Assembly: GCA_052168355.1 (NCBI GenBank)
Contig: JBQLZQ010000070.1
Location: forward strand, 62,001 to 126,000
Source of the DNA: JBQLZQ01 sp052168355
Lineage (GTDB): Bacteria > Pseudomonadota > Alphaproteobacteria > DSM-16000 > Inquilinaceae
Direction of reading: 5' to 3'
Length of the DNA: 64,000 nucleotides
Shown here: positions 30,035-42,930 of the stretch, piece after piece
How the letters are laid out: each line of letters begins with the position of its first letter
How positions within the stretch are numbered: position 1 is the stretch's first letter
Made by a program: the position numbers and the translations under genes
The notes under the pieces: generated by a model
What the model was told of the DNA's origin: nothing
Database searches by the model: none
Seen by the model: the letters and a program-made list of their open reading frames with translations, nothing else

Positions 30035-30904
30035 ATGGATCACTTGCAGTCCGTTCGCCCTTGTCCAGGCCCGCGCCCGTCGCGCGGCCGGAACCGGCCC
30101 TCCGCCCTTGGCCGGATGCTGATCGCGCCGGCGCTGATCGCGGGCTTGGCCGCCTGCTCGTCCGATGACGAACTGCCCTATGTCGAACGTCCGCCGGAGA
30201 ACATCTACAACGAAGCCCTGTTCGAACTGGACCAGGATTCCTACACCCAGGCGGCGCGGCTGTTCGACGAGGTCGAGCGTCAGCACCCCTATTCCCAATG
30301 GGCGACGCGGGCCCAGCTGATGGCCGCATATTCGCAGTATCAGGCGCAGAATTACGACGACGCCGTCATCGCCCTGGACCGGTTCATCCAACTCCATCCC
30401 GGCAACGAAAGCATCGGCTACGCCTATTATCTGCGCGCCATTTCCTATTACGAGCGCATCTCGGATGTCGAGCGCGACCAGGGCATGACCATCCTGTCCA
30501 TGGACGCCCTGCGCGAGGTGGTGCAGCGGTTTCCGGGCACCGATTACGCCCGCGACGCCGCGCTGAAGCTGGACCTGACCCGCGACCAGCTGGCCGGCAA
30601 GGAGATGGAGATAGGGCGCTGGTACCTGCGCCAGGAACACTACAATGCCGCCATCAACCGCTTTCGGTCGGTGATCACCAACTACCAGACCACCACCCAC
30701 GTGCCCGAGGCGCTGCACCGGCTGGTCGAGGCCTATCTGACCCTGGGCCTGGTCGAGGAGGCGCGGCAGACAGCCGCGGTGCTGGGCCACAATTATCCGG
30801 GCAGCGAATGGTATCTGGACAGCTATGCCGTCCTTGTCGATGAAAGCGTCCGCCCGCCCGAGGAGCGCGGCTTCTTCGACCGCACCCTCGGCGCCTTGTT
30901 CTAG
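30035..30904 (+). CDS. bamD: Outer membrane assembly lipoprotein BamD
   Basis: A 289-residue lipoprotein of the BAM complex. A basic N-terminus, a hydrophobic stretch and the lipobox LAAC (cysteine 41) mark signal peptidase II cleavage. The mature part is TPR-like: YNEALFELDQDSYTQAARLFDEVERQHPYS and RYPGTDYA-type repeats. The start may instead be the ATG at 30116, which would shorten the signal peptide. It precedes recN by 32 bp, an arrangement common in alphaproteobacteria (lpxC-bamD-recN-ligA). Confidence 0.92.
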   Translation: MDHLQSVRPCPGPRPSRGRNRPSALGRMLIAPALIAGLAACSSDDELPYVERPPENIYNEALFELDQDSYTQAARLFDEVERQHPYSQWATRAQLMAAYSQYQAQNYDDAVIALDRFIQLHPGNESIGYAYYLRAISYYERISDVERDQGMTILSMDALREVVQRFPGTDYARDAALKLDLTRDQLAGKEMEIGRWYLRQEHYNAAINRFRSVITNYQTTTHVPEALHRLVEAYLTLGLVEEARQTAAVLGHNYPGSEWYLDSYAVLVDESVRPPEERGFFDRTLGALF

Positions 30905-30936
30905 ACCCAGATGAGATACGGCGGGATCCGTCCCAC

Positions 30937-32616
30937 ATGCTGGTCGGTCTAACGATCCGCGATGTCGTCCTGATCGACCGCTTGACCGTGACCTTCGACG
31001 ATGGGCTGGCGGCCCTGACCGGCGAAACGGGCGCCGGCAAATCGATCCTGCTGGACGCCCTGGGGCTGGCCCTGGGCCGACGCGGCGATGCCGGACTGGT
31101 CCGGCGCGACGCGACCGCCGCCACCGTCACCGCCGCCTTCGCGCCGCCGCCCGATCACCCGGCCCTCGGCCTGCTGGCCGACCAGGATATCGCTGTCGAC
31201 GTCCACGCGGACGACGGCCTCCTTCTGCGCCGCACCGTCAACGCCGACGGCCGCAGCCGCGCCTTTGTCAACGATCAGCCGGTCAGCATCGGCCTGCTGC
31301 GCCAGATCGGCGATGCGCTGGTGGAAATTCACGGCCAGTTCGATACGCAAGGCCTGCTCAACCCCCAGACCCACCGCGACCTGCTGGACGCCTTCGGCGG
31401 CCTGGACGATCGGACGGCAGCGGTCGCCACCCTTTGGCGGGCCTGGCGCGAGGCCGAGCAGCGGCGCGACGAGGCCGCCCGATCCATCGACCAGGCGCGG
31501 GCCGAGGAAGACTTTCTGCGCCACGCCGTGGCCGAGCTCGACAGCCTGGAGCCCGTTCCGGGCGAAGCCGCGGCGACGGCCGACCGCCGGGCCATGCTGA
31601 TGCACCGGGAAAAGCTGATGGAGGCCATTTCCGCCGCCCTGGAGTCGATCACCGGCGAACGCGGCGGCGACCGGGCCCTGGGCCGCGCGATGCGCGACCT
31701 GCAGCGGATCGCCGACAAGGCCGCCGGCCGGCTGGACGTCGTGCTCGACACCCTGGACCGGGCGCTGGCCGAAACGGCGGAGGCCGCCGCCGCCCTGCAC
31801 AGCCTGATCGGCGACATGGACGTCAACCCGCGCGAACTGGAAGCCCTCGACGAACGCCTGTTCGCGCTGCGCACCGTCGCCCGCAAGCACGATGTGGAAG
31901 TCGATGCGCTGGCCGATCTGCGCACCGCCCTGGCCGATCGCCTGACCTTGATCGAGGACCAGGGCGATCTGCTGACCCGTCTGACGCGCGAAGCCACGGC
32001 GGCGCGGACCGCCTATGTCGAGGCAGGGGAGGCTCTGGGCGCCGCCCGGCGCGAGGCCGCGGCACGCCTGGACCCGGCCGTGGCGGCTGAACTGCCGCCG
32101 TTGAAGCTGGACAAGGCCCGGTTCGTCACCCGGGTCGAACCCCTGGCGGAGGCGGACTGGGGACCGGCCGGACAGGATCGGGTAGCCTTTCTTGTCGCCA
32201 CGAATCCCGGCGCCGCCCCCGGACCGCTGAACAAGATCGCCTCGGGCGGCGAGCTGGCGCGGTTCACGCTGGCCCTGAAGGTCGTCCTGTCGTCCACCGC
32301 GCCGGTGCCGACCCTGGTCTTCGACGAAGTCGATTCCGGCATCAGCGGGGCCGTCGCCGATGCCGTGGGCGAGCGGCTGGCGCGCCTGGGACGCCGTCTG
32401 CAGGTTCTGGTCGTCACCCACAGTCCTCAGGTCGCCGCCCGCGCCGCCAGCCACTGGCGTGTGGAGAAGGTCGAGACCGCCGGGAGCGCGACGACCCGCG
32501 TGGTCCGGCTGGAGGCCGCCGAGCGGCGGGAGGAGATCGCACGCATGCTGTCGGGCGCCCGTATCACCGACCAGGCCCGTGCCGCCGCCGACAGCCTGAT
32601 GGCGGCCCAACCGTGA
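30937..32616 (+). CDS. recN: DNA repair protein RecN
   Basis: A 559-residue SMC-like repair ATPase. Walker A GETGAGKS lies at 29-36; a central alpha-helical coiled coil (about 150-365) is followed by the signature SGGELARF and Walker B VFDEVDSGISG (D463, E464). It gathers DNA ends during double-strand-break repair. In many bacteria it is SOS-induced, but I see no GAAC-N7-GAAC box in the 32 bp before it. Its stop overlaps the ligA GTG. Confidence 0.95.
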   Translation: MLVGLTIRDVVLIDRLTVTFDDGLAALTGETGAGKSILLDALGLALGRRGDAGLVRRDATAATVTAAFAPPPDHPALGLLADQDIAVDVHADDGLLLRRTVNADGRSRAFVNDQPVSIGLLRQIGDALVEIHGQFDTQGLLNPQTHRDLLDAFGGLDDRTAAVATLWRAWREAEQRRDEAARSIDQARAEEDFLRHAVAELDSLEPVPGEAAATADRRAMLMHREKLMEAISAALESITGERGGDRALGRAMRDLQRIADKAAGRLDVVLDTLDRALAETAEAAAALHSLIGDMDVNPRELEALDERLFALRTVARKHDVEVDALADLRTALADRLTLIEDQGDLLTRLTREATAARTAYVEAGEALGAARREAAARLDPAVAAELPPLKLDKARFVTRVEPLAEADWGPAGQDRVAFLVATNPGAAPGPLNKIASGGELARFTLALKVVLSSTAPVPTLVFDEVDSGISGAVADAVGERLARLGRRLQVLVVTHSPQVAARAASHWRVEKVETAGSATTRVVRLEAAERREEIARMLSGARITDQARAAADSLMAAQP

Positions 32617-34733
32617 GCGCCCCGAAGGCCGGAGAGGCGGTCGAAAACGGCGACGACGCGCTTCGCGCCATTCCCGTGGAGACGTTGACGGCCGACCAGG
32701 CGGCCATGGAGCTTCAAGCGCTGGCCGCATCGATCCACCGCCACGACGAGGCTTACCATCAGGCCGACGCACCGCTGATCCCGGATGCCGATTACGACGC
32801 GCTGCGCCGGCGCAACGAGGCGATCGAGGCCCGCTTTCCCGACCTGATCCGCGACGACAGCCCGTCCAGGCGGGTCGGCGCCCCCGCCGCCGCCGGCTTC
32901 GCCAAGGTCCGCCACCGGGTGCCCATGCTGTCCCTGGCCAACGCCTTCGACGACGCGGAGGTGACGGAGTTCACGGCGCGCCTGCGCCGCTTTCTCAATC
33001 TCGGCGAGGACGACGAGCTGGCGATCCTGGCCGAGGTCAAGATCGACGGTCTTTCCGCCAGCCTGCGTTACGAGGACCGGCGTCTGGTGCTGGCCGGGAC
33101 CCGCGGCGACGGCCAGGAAGGCGAGGACGTGACGGCCAATGTGCGGACCATCGCGTCGGTGCCGCGGACCCTGCCCGCCGACGCGCCGCCGGTGGTCGAG
33201 GTGCGCGGCGAGATCTACATGAACCGGGACGATTTTCTGACCCTCAACGCCGGCCGGGCGGAACGGGGCGAGCCCGTGTTCGCCAACCCGCGCAATTCCG
33301 CTGCCGGATCGCTGCGCCAGCTCGACCCCGCGGTCACCGCCGCGCGGCCGCTGCGCTTTTTCGGCTATTCCTGGGGCGAGGTGTCGGCGCCGATGGGCGC
33401 GACCATGATCGAGGCCCGCGACCGCCTGGCCGGCTGGGGCTTCACGCTCAACGAACCGGCGACGCTGTGCCGGTCGCCGGACGAGATGCTGGCGGCCTAT
33501 CGCAAGATCATGGCGGCGCGCCCCGACCTGCCCTTCGACATCGACGGCGTGGTCTACAAGGTCGACCGGCTGGACTGGCAGGAACGGCTGGGGTTCGTCA
33601 GCCGCGCCCCGCGCTGGGCCCTGGCCCACAAGTTCCCGGCCGAGCGGGCCCAGACAAGGCTCAACGCCATCGGCATCCAGGTCGGACGCACCGGGGCGCT
33701 GACCCCCGTCGCCTTCCTTGAGCCGATCACGGTCGGCGGCGTGGTCGTCGGCCGCGCCACCCTGCACAACGAGGACGAGATAGCGCGCAAGGATGTGCGC
33801 GTCGGCGATACCGTGATCGTGCAGCGGGCCGGCGACGTCATTCCGCAGGTGGTCGCGGTGGTTCCCGAGCTCCGCCCGGACGGGACCGATCCGTTCCGCT
33901 TTCCCGATACCTGCCCCGAATGCGGCAGCGCGGCCATCCGCGAGACCGGCGAGGTGGTGCGCCGCTGCACCGGCGGCCTGATCTGCCCGGCCCAGGCGGT
34001 GGAGAGGCTGCGCCACTTCGTCAGCCGCGACGCCTTCGACGTCGAGGGCCTGGGCGACAAACACATCCGTGCCTTCTGGCACGATGGGCTGATCCGCGGG
34101 CCCGCCGATATCTTCCGGCTGGGCAATAAGGCGGCGGACCTGGCGACGCGGGAGGGCTGGGGCCGGCGCTCCGCAGACAAGCTGATCGCTGCCATCGAGG
34201 ACCGGCGGACGGTGCCGCTCGACCGCTTTATCTACGCCCTGGGCATCCGCCAGATCGGGCAATCGACCGCCAAGCTTCTGGCCCGCCACTATGGATCGCT
34301 GCCGGTCTGGCGGGCGGCCATGGCGGACGCCGCCGACCGGGACGGGCCGGCCTACGCCGACCTCATCGCCATCGACCAGATCGGATCCTCGGTGGCCGAC
34401 GATCTGATCGGCTTTTTCGCCGAACCGCACAATCTGACGGTGCTGGACGCCCTTTTGGCCGAGGTGGAGGTGGAGGACGTGGCCGCCCCCGCCGCCGGCG
34501 ACAGTCCGCTGGCCGGCAAGACCGTGGTCTTTACCGGCACCCTGGAAACCATGAGCCGGGCCGAGGCCAAGGCCAAGGCCGAAAGCCTGGGCGCCAAGGT
34601 GGCGGGATCGGTGTCGGCCCGCACCGACTTCGTCGTCGTCGGCGCCGACGCCGGCTCCAAGGCCAAGAAGGCCGCCGACCTTGGCGTGACCACGCTGACC
34701 GAGCAGGAATGGCGGGCGATGAGCGGGGGGTAA
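32613..34733 (+). CDS. ligA: NAD-dependent DNA ligase
   Basis: A 706-residue LigA with all domains: Ia (YHQADAPLIPDADYD), the adenylation domain with catalytic lysine K143 in EVKIDG, OB fold, a Cys4 zinc finger (CPECGS ... RRCTGGLICPAQ), helix-hairpin-helix repeats, and a C-terminal BRCT domain (GKTVVFTGTLETMSR). Its GTG start overlaps the recN stop as GTGA. No classical terminator follows; a hairpin-rich repeat array begins a few bases after the stop. Confidence 0.96.
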   Translation: MSAPKAGEAVENGDDALRAIPVETLTADQAAMELQALAASIHRHDEAYHQADAPLIPDADYDALRRRNEAIEARFPDLIRDDSPSRRVGAPAAAGFAKVRHRVPMLSLANAFDDAEVTEFTARLRRFLNLGEDDELAILAEVKIDGLSASLRYEDRRLVLAGTRGDGQEGEDVTANVRTIASVPRTLPADAPPVVEVRGEIYMNRDDFLTLNAGRAERGEPVFANPRNSAAGSLRQLDPAVTAARPLRFFGYSWGEVSAPMGATMIEARDRLAGWGFTLNEPATLCRSPDEMLAAYRKIMAARPDLPFDIDGVVYKVDRLDWQERLGFVSRAPRWALAHKFPAERAQTRLNAIGIQVGRTGALTPVAFLEPITVGGVVVGRATLHNEDEIARKDVRVGDTVIVQRAGDVIPQVVAVVPELRPDGTDPFRFPDTCPECGSAAIRETGEVVRRCTGGLICPAQAVERLRHFVSRDAFDVEGLGDKHIRAFWHDGLIRGPADIFRLGNKAADLATREGWGRRSADKLIAAIEDRRTVPLDRFIYALGIRQIGQSTAKLLARHYGSLPVWRAAMADAADRDGPAYADLIAIDQIGSSVADDLIGFFAEPHNLTVLDALLAEVEVEDVAAPAAGDSPLAGKTVVFTGTLETMSRAEAKAKAESLGAKVAGSVSARTDFVVVGADAGSKAKKAADLGVTTLTEQEWRAMSGG

Positions 34734-34740
34734 GCGGGCT

Positions 34741-35800
34741 GGCGGCGCCGACGGCGCCGGCTTGCACAGACCCCGGCTCGCAGGCCGGGGCTCGCGGAGA
34801 GGGTTTTGGGACGGGAGGCCCAGCGAAAAACGCGGCGAGTCCCGGACACCGATCCGGGACCTTTGCGTATCGGTGCCGCTGGCGTTCGTGTGGCGGCGCC
34901 GTTGCGCACAGGCCCCGCATCGAGTGCGGGGCTCGCGGAGAGGGTCTTGGGACGGGAGGCCCGACGAAAACGCCGCGAGTCCCGGACACCGATCCGGGAC
35001 CTTTGCGTGTCCGTGCCGCTGGCGATCCTGCGGCGGCGCCGTTACGCACAGACCCCGCATCGAGTGCGGGGCTCGCGGCGAGGTTTTGGGATGGGAGGCC
35101 CCGACGAAAATCGCCGCCGAGTCCCGGACACCGATCCGGGACCTTTGCGTATCGGTGCCGCTGGCGTTCGTGNNNNNNNNNNNNNNNNNNNNNNNNNNNN
35201 NNNNNNNNNNNNNNNNNNNNNNNNNNNNNNNNNNNNNNNNNNNNNNNNNNNNNNNNNNNNNNNNNNNNNNNNCGAGTCCCGGACACCGATCCGGGACCTT
35301 TGCGTATCGGTGCCGCTGGCGTTCGTGTGGCGGCGCCGTTGCGCACAGGCCCCGCATCGAGTGCGGGGCTCGCGGAGAGGGTCTTGGGACGGGAAGCCTG
35401 ACGAAAAACGCCGCCGAGTCCCGGACACCGATCCGGGACCTTTGCGTATCGGTGCCGTTGGCGATCCTGCGGCGGCGCCGTTGCGCACAGGCCCCGCATC
35501 GAGTGCGGGGCTCGCGGCGAGGGTTTTGGGACGGGAAGCCCAGCGAAAAACGCGGAGAGTCCCGGACACCGATCCGGGACCTTTGCGTGTCCGTGCCGTT
35601 GGCGATCCTGCGGCGGCGCCGTTGCGCACAGGCCCCGCATCGAGTGCGGGGCTCGCGGCGAGGGTTTTGGGACGGGAAGCCCAGCGAAAAACGCCGCGAG
35701 TCCCGGACACCGATCCGGGACCTTTGCGTATCGGTGCCGCTGGCGTTCGTGTGGCGGCGCCGTTGCGCACGGGCCCCGCATCGAGTGCGGCGCTCACCGC
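34741..35800. repeat. Tandem array of 140-142 bp hairpin-containing units
   Basis: At least seven copies of one unit; GAGTCCCGGACACC recurs at 34837, 34977, 35119, 35274, 35416, 35557 and 35698. Each unit has two stem-loops: GTCCCGGA/TCCGGGAC with a six-base loop, and GCCCCGCA/TGCGGGGC with a five-base loop. Units come in two sub-types, differing at TATCGGTGCC...GTTCGTGTGG versus TGTCCGTGCC...GATCCTGCGG, and one hybrid. The array lies between convergent ligA and the glp operon. All six frames look open across it only because the repeat lacks stops; I regard these as non-coding. A 100-base N run interrupts it, so the true copy number is unknown. Confidence 0.9.
35173..35272. other. Assembly gap (100 Ns) within the tandem array
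   Basis: Exactly 100 N bases, the conventional placeholder for a gap of unknown size. It falls in the repeat array, so it probably reflects failure to assemble identical repeats. Confidence 0.95.
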
Positions 35801-35826
35801 TTGTTCCCTCGGAATTCCTTCCATGC

Positions 35827-35855
35827 AAAAGGGGCCGGCGTTGCGGCCGGCCCCT
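35827..35855 (-). terminator. Rho-independent terminator of the glp transport operon
   Basis: On the minus strand, a 9-bp GC-only stem (GGGGCCGGC/GCCGGCCCC, plus-strand arms 35831-35839 and 35846-35854) with a six-base loop is followed by TTTT. It lies 30 bp past the stop of the last gene of the operon. Confidence 0.8.
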
Positions 35856-35884
35856 CTCGCGTCTTCACCATATCGAACGGTGGT

Positions 35885-37630
<1,746 letters not shown>

Positions 37631-37718
37631 GGTCGGTCATTTCTCCCGTTGATCGGCCTCTTTGCGGTCGCGAACCGGAACGGGCAGAGGCACATCCTCC
37701 CGTCCGGGTAAGGATCGG

Positions 37719-37991
37719 TCAGCCCCAGCGCATCACGACGAGCATCCAGACGGCGGCCAGCGCCAATGCGATCCACAGGGTCATGTCGGTGGCGGCCAGC
37801 CAGATCAGATGGATGTAGGCGGCGCCGAGCAGGCCGATGAACAGGCGGTCGCCGCGTGTGGTCGACATCGGCAGAAAGCCGCGCCGCTCGGTCCCGGGCG
37901 CGATCGCCTGCCACAGGGTCATGGCCACCAGCAGCAGCGCGATGGCGCCGAAGAAGATGGCGACGGGGGTGGTCCAGGCCATCCATTCCAT
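37719..37991 (-). CDS. glpU: Small DUF2160 membrane protein of the glycerol transporter
   Basis: 90 residues with about three hydrophobic segments (8-26, 46-66, 70-88), matching DUF2160. In the Rhizobium glycerol operon the equivalent small gene lies at the same position between permease and binding protein. Its role is not defined; it might stabilise the permease pair. It begins 24 bp after glpQ and ends 88 bp before glpV. Confidence 0.78.
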   Translation of the reverse strand: MEWMAWTTPVAIFFGAIALLLVAMTLWQAIAPGTERRGFLPMSTTRGDRLFIGLLGAAYIHLIWLAATDMTLWIALALAAVWMLVVMRWG

Positions 37992-38015
37992 GGGCGTCTC
38001 CCTTCCCGTCCCGGC

Positions 38016-38819
38016 CTAAACGCGGCCCAGGGCAAAGCCCTTGGCGATGTAGTTGCGCACGAAATAGATGACCAGCGCGCCGGGCACGATGGTCAGGGTG
38101 CCGGCCGCCGCCAGCAGTCCCCAATCCATGCCCGCCGCGCTGACCGTGCGTGTCATGGTGGCGGCGATCGGCTTGGCCTCGACCGATGTCAAGGTGCGCG
38201 CCAGCAGCAGCTCCACCCAGCTGAACATGAAACAGAAAAAGGCGGTGATGCCGATGCCGCTGCGGATCAGCGGCATGAACACGAACACGAAGAAGCGCGG
38301 GAAGCTGTAGCCGTCGATATAGGCGGTCTCGTCGATCTCGCGCGGCACGCCGGACATGAAGCCTTCCAGGATCCACACCGCCAGCGGAACCGTGAACAGG
38401 GTATGGGCCAGGGCCACGGCGATATGGGTGTCGAACAGCCCGATCGACGAATAGAGCTGGAAGAACGGCAGCAGGAACACCGCCGGCGGCGCCATCCGGT
38501 TGGTCAGCAGCCAGAAAAACAGATGCTTGTCGCCGAGAAACTGATAGCGGCTGAACGCATAGGCGGCCGGCAGCGCGACGGTGAGCGAAATGACCGTGTT
38601 CATAACCACATAGGCGATGGAGTTGAGATAGCCCGAGTACCAGGTGGGGTCGGTGAAAATGGTGATGTAGTTCTGCAGCGTGGGGTTGGTGGGGATCAGG
38701 GTCAGCCCGCCGACGATCTCGGCGTTGGTCTTCAGCGACATGTTGACCATCCAGTAGATGGGCAGCATCAGAAAGACGATATAGAGGGTGAGGACGACGC
38801 CCCGGCGCGACGGTTTCAC
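38016..38819 (-). CDS. glpQ: Glycerol ABC transporter, permease 2
   Basis: A 267-residue inner-membrane permease with six predicted helices. The EAA-type loop that docks on the ATPase is EIDETAYIDGYSFPRFFVFV. The N-terminus PIYWMVNMSLKTNAEI is typical of the MalG-like second permease of CUT1 importers. The GTG at 38819 overlaps the glpP stop (GTGA); longer in-frame readings pass through glpP and were discarded. Confidence 0.85.
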   Translation of the reverse strand: MKPSRRGVVLTLYIVFLMLPIYWMVNMSLKTNAEIVGGLTLIPTNPTLQNYITIFTDPTWYSGYLNSIAYVVMNTVISLTVALPAAYAFSRYQFLGDKHLFFWLLTNRMAPPAVFLLPFFQLYSSIGLFDTHIAVALAHTLFTVPLAVWILEGFMSGVPREIDETAYIDGYSFPRFFVFVFMPLIRSGIGITAFFCFMFSWVELLLARTLTSVEAKPIAATMTRTVSAAGMDWGLLAAAGTLTIVPGALVIYFVRNYIAKGFALGRV

Positions 38820-39690
38820 GAGCCCTGTCCTTTCCCAACGCGGGTGATGACCGTGTAGAAAACAAAGCTGAACAGCAGCACGATCAGAAAATAGATGAGC
38901 GAGAAGGCGGCCGCCGGCCCCAAATCGAACTGGCCCACCGCCATCAGCGTCAGATACTGGCTGAGGAAGGTGGTGGCGTTGCCCGGGCCGCCGCCCGTCA
39001 GAACAAAGGGTTCGGTGTAGATCATGAAGCTGTCCATGAACCGCAGCAGCACGGCGATCAGCAACACCCCCCGCATCTTGGGCAGCTGGATGTGGCGGAA
39101 CACGGCCCAGCGGCTGGCGCCGTCGATCTGCGCCGCCTGATAGAAGGCGTCGGGGATGGACCGCAGGCCGGCATAGGCCAGCAGCGCCACCAGCGAGGTC
39201 CAGTGCCAGACATCCATGACCAGCACCGTGACCCAGGCGCTGACCGGGTCGTTGGCGTAGTTGTAGTTGACGCCCAGCCCCTGGATGACGGCGCCGCCCA
39301 GGCCGATGTCGCCGCGGCCGAAGATCTGCCAGATCGTGCCGACCACGTTCCACGGGATCAGCAGCGGCAACGCCAGCAGCACCAGCGCCAGGGACGTGCG
39401 CCAGCCGCGTTCGGCCGGCATGCACAGCGCCACCGCGACGCCCAGCGGGATCTCGATGGCCAGGACGCTGGTGGAAAACAGGATCTGGCGCAAAAGGGCG
39501 CCGTGCAGGCGCCGGTCGGCCAGCACCTGCTCGAACCATTCGGCGCCCACCCAAAAGGCCTGGCCCGGCCCGAAGATGTCCTGAACCGAATAGTTGACCA
39601 CGGTCATCAGCGGGATGACGGCGGAAAAGGCCACGATCAGCAGGACCGGCAGGACCAGGAACCACGCCCGCTGGTTGACCGTCTTGAACA

Positions 39691-39691
<1 letters not shown>
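38816..39691 (-). CDS. glpP: Glycerol ABC transporter, permease 1
   Basis: A 291-residue MalF-like permease with six predicted helices and the coupling loop AAQIDGASRWAVFRHIQLP. The ATG at 39691 overlaps the glpT stop by one base (TGATG). It pairs with the downstream glpQ product. Confidence 0.85.
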
Positions 39692-40838
<1,147 letters not shown>

Positions 40839-40839
<1 letters not shown>

Positions 40840-41945
40840 TACACCGCCTCCCGCACGCGGGCATCGGTGCCGCGCGGCGGCGCCACGGTCAGCCGCCCGT
40901 CGGCGTCGAACACATGGAATCGTCGCGGATCGACATAAAAGGTCAGCCGGTCGCCCAGATGGTGCGGATGAACGCCTTCCTCCACCAGCACGATGGGCGT
41001 GCCGTCGTGGACGCCGTGGACGATGGTTTCGGAGCCGTTGATCTCCGCCAGATCGACCGATACCGGCACCTCGAGATCGCTGGGCCGGCGACGCGCCAGC
41101 GAGACATCGGTCGCGTGAACGCCGAGGGTGTAGGACCCCGCCTCCAGTGCCGCCAAATGGCCGTCAAGCGGCACCGCCGTACCGTCCGACAGGCGGCCGG
41201 AACCGGTGGCCACGCTGGCCGGCAGCAGGTTCATCGGCGGGTCGCTGAAGCGACGCGCCACATCGACGGTGGCCGGCCTGCGGTAGACGTCCATGGTCGG
41301 CCCGAACTGCACTACGCAGCCTTCATGCAGAACGGCGGTGTGGCCGCCCAGCATCAGCGCCTCCTGCGGTTCCGTCGTGGCGTAGACGACGATGCCCTGC
41401 CGGTCGGCGAACAGCCGCTTCATTTCGGCCCGCAAATCCTCGCGCAGCTTGTAATCGAGATTGACCAAGGGTTCGTCGAGCAGCAGCAGGCTGGCATCCT
41501 TGACCAGCGCCCGTCCCATGGCCACGCGCTGCTGCTGGCCGCCCGAAAGTTGCACCGGCAGCCGGTCGAGCATGCTTTCCAGCCCCAGCAACGTCGCCGT
41601 TTCCCGCACCCGCCGGTCGATCTCGTCCCGACCGACCTTGGCCAAACGCAGGGACGAGGCGATGTTGTCGTAGACGGTGAAGGACGGATAGTTCACGAAC
41701 TGCTGGTAGACCATGGCGACGTTGCGCTGCCGCACGCCCAGACGGGTCACGTCGTGCCCGTCGACCAGGATGCGGCCGCCGCTGGGCCGGTCGAGCCCGG
41801 CCATCAACCGCATCAGCGTGGTTTTTCCGGCCCGCGTGGGCCCCAGAAGAACGTTGAAGCTGCCCGGCTCGAGGACGAGGTCCGTGGGATGAATCCACGT
41901 CTCCCCGCCGACCGTCTTGGTCAGATTCTCCAGCGCCAACGTCAT
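40839..41945 (-). CDS. glpS: Glycerol ABC transporter, ATPase subunit lacking the H-loop histidine
   Basis: A 368-residue ATPase paired with GlpT. Walker A GPTRAGKTT is at 35-43, the canonical signature LSGGQ at 133-137, and Walker B LLLLDE ends at D157-E158. The H-loop, normally YVTHD, reads YATTE, so threonine 191 replaces the switch histidine. A TOBE domain forms the C-terminus. It is the first gene of the transport operon, 180 bp downstream of glpR, with a repeat-bearing promoter region between them. Confidence 0.85.
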
Positions 41946-42032
41946 GACGGACGACCCCCATCGGCGCCGACCCGGTCGGACCCCACCCCGGTCCGCTCCA
42001 TGGCCACGCCCCTCCCCGGATTTTCGGTATCG

Positions 42033-42056
42033 AACGACAGATGCGCGAAAACGACA
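42033..42056 (-). promoter_or_regulatory. Candidate GlpR operator before glpS
   Basis: On the minus strand TGTCGTT occurs twice, 17 bp apart (plus-strand AACGACA at 42033-42039 and 42050-42056), with TTTTCG nearby. DeoR-type regulators commonly bind such TCG-containing direct repeats. It lies about 90 bp before the glpS start. Confidence 0.35.
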
Positions 42057-42125
42057 ATCAGTTTTTTACCCATCGCCGCCGGCTGCGGCATGCTGTCGTC
42101 ATCATGGGAACAGGATAAGGGGGTT

Positions 42126-42929
42126 CTAGGATGCGACGTGCACGACGCAGGCACTGCCGGCGATGGCCTGCATCAGCGCTGCGGGCGGGGTTCGATCGGT
42201 GAACAGCGAGTCGATCGCGGCGAGGGATCCTAGCTTGACCATGGCGGTCCGGCCGAATTTCGTATGATCGGCCACCAGCCACGTCTGGCGCGACGCCTGG
42301 ACGATCTCGTGCGCCACCTGCACTTCGCGGAAATCGTAATCGAGCAGCGTGCCGTCATCATCAATGCCGCTGATCCCGATGATCCCGAAATCCACCTTGA
42401 ACTGGCGGATGAAGGCCATGGCCGATTCGCCGACCACGCCACCGTCCCGATGCCGCACCGTGCCGCCGGCGATCATCACCTCGAAATCGCTTCTGGCGCG
42501 CAGGATGGCGGCGATGTTGAGGTTGTTGGTGATGACCCGAAGCCCGGCCCGCCGTTCCACCAGGGCCCGGGCCACCGCCTCGGTCGTCGTGCCGATATTG
42601 AGGATCAGCGAGGCCCGATCCGGCAGCGCGTCGGCCACGGCCCGCCCGATCCGGCGCTTTTGTTCCAGGCAGATCACCTGGCGGGCGCTGTAGGCCAAGT
42701 TCTCGACGCTGGACCGCACGCTGGCGCCGCCATGAATCCGGCGGATGCGGCCGAGCTCATCGAGCGCGACGATGTCCCGACGGATGGTCTGCGGGGTCAC
42801 ATGAAACAAGGCGGCCAGGCTCTCGACCGACATGAAGTTGTCGCGCATGACCAATTCGACGATGCGGTCGTGCCGTTCCTTCACCGGCATCGTCGACCGT
42901 GAGGTCAGAGCCGTGTCCGCGCGGCTCAT
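42126..42929 (-). CDS. glpR: DeoR-family regulator, probable GlpR
   Basis: A 267-residue DeoR regulator: an N-terminal winged HTH (about 20-70, with SVESLAALFHVTPQTIRRDI) and a C-terminal sugar-phosphate sensor domain with GTTTEAVARAL and DFGIIGISGID. Position directly upstream of glpSTPQUV suggests control by glycerol 3-phosphate. It starts one base after the pepP stop on the same strand, so may be cotranscribed with pepP. A shorter start at residue 14 (MPVKERHDRI) is possible. No glpD or glpK is present in the window. Confidence 0.75.
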   Translation of the reverse strand: MSRADTALTSRSTMPVKERHDRIVELVMRDNFMSVESLAALFHVTPQTIRRDIVALDELGRIRRIHGGASVRSSVENLAYSARQVICLEQKRRIGRAVADALPDRASLILNIGTTTEAVARALVERRAGLRVITNNLNIAAILRARSDFEVMIAGGTVRHRDGGVVGESAMAFIRQFKVDFGIIGISGIDDDGTLLDYDFREVQVAHEIVQASRQTWLVADHTKFGRTAMVKLGSLAAIDSLFTDRTPPAALMQAIAGSACVVHVAS

Positions 42930-42930
42930 G

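Noticed and set aside
30905..30936. SOS control of recN
   Set aside because: The 32-bp gap before recN contains no GAAC-N7-GAAC or GTTC-N7-GTTC element.
34741..35800. Possible CRISPR array
   Set aside because: Units are about 141 bp, nearly identical end to end, with no short repeat plus unique spacers and no cas genes.
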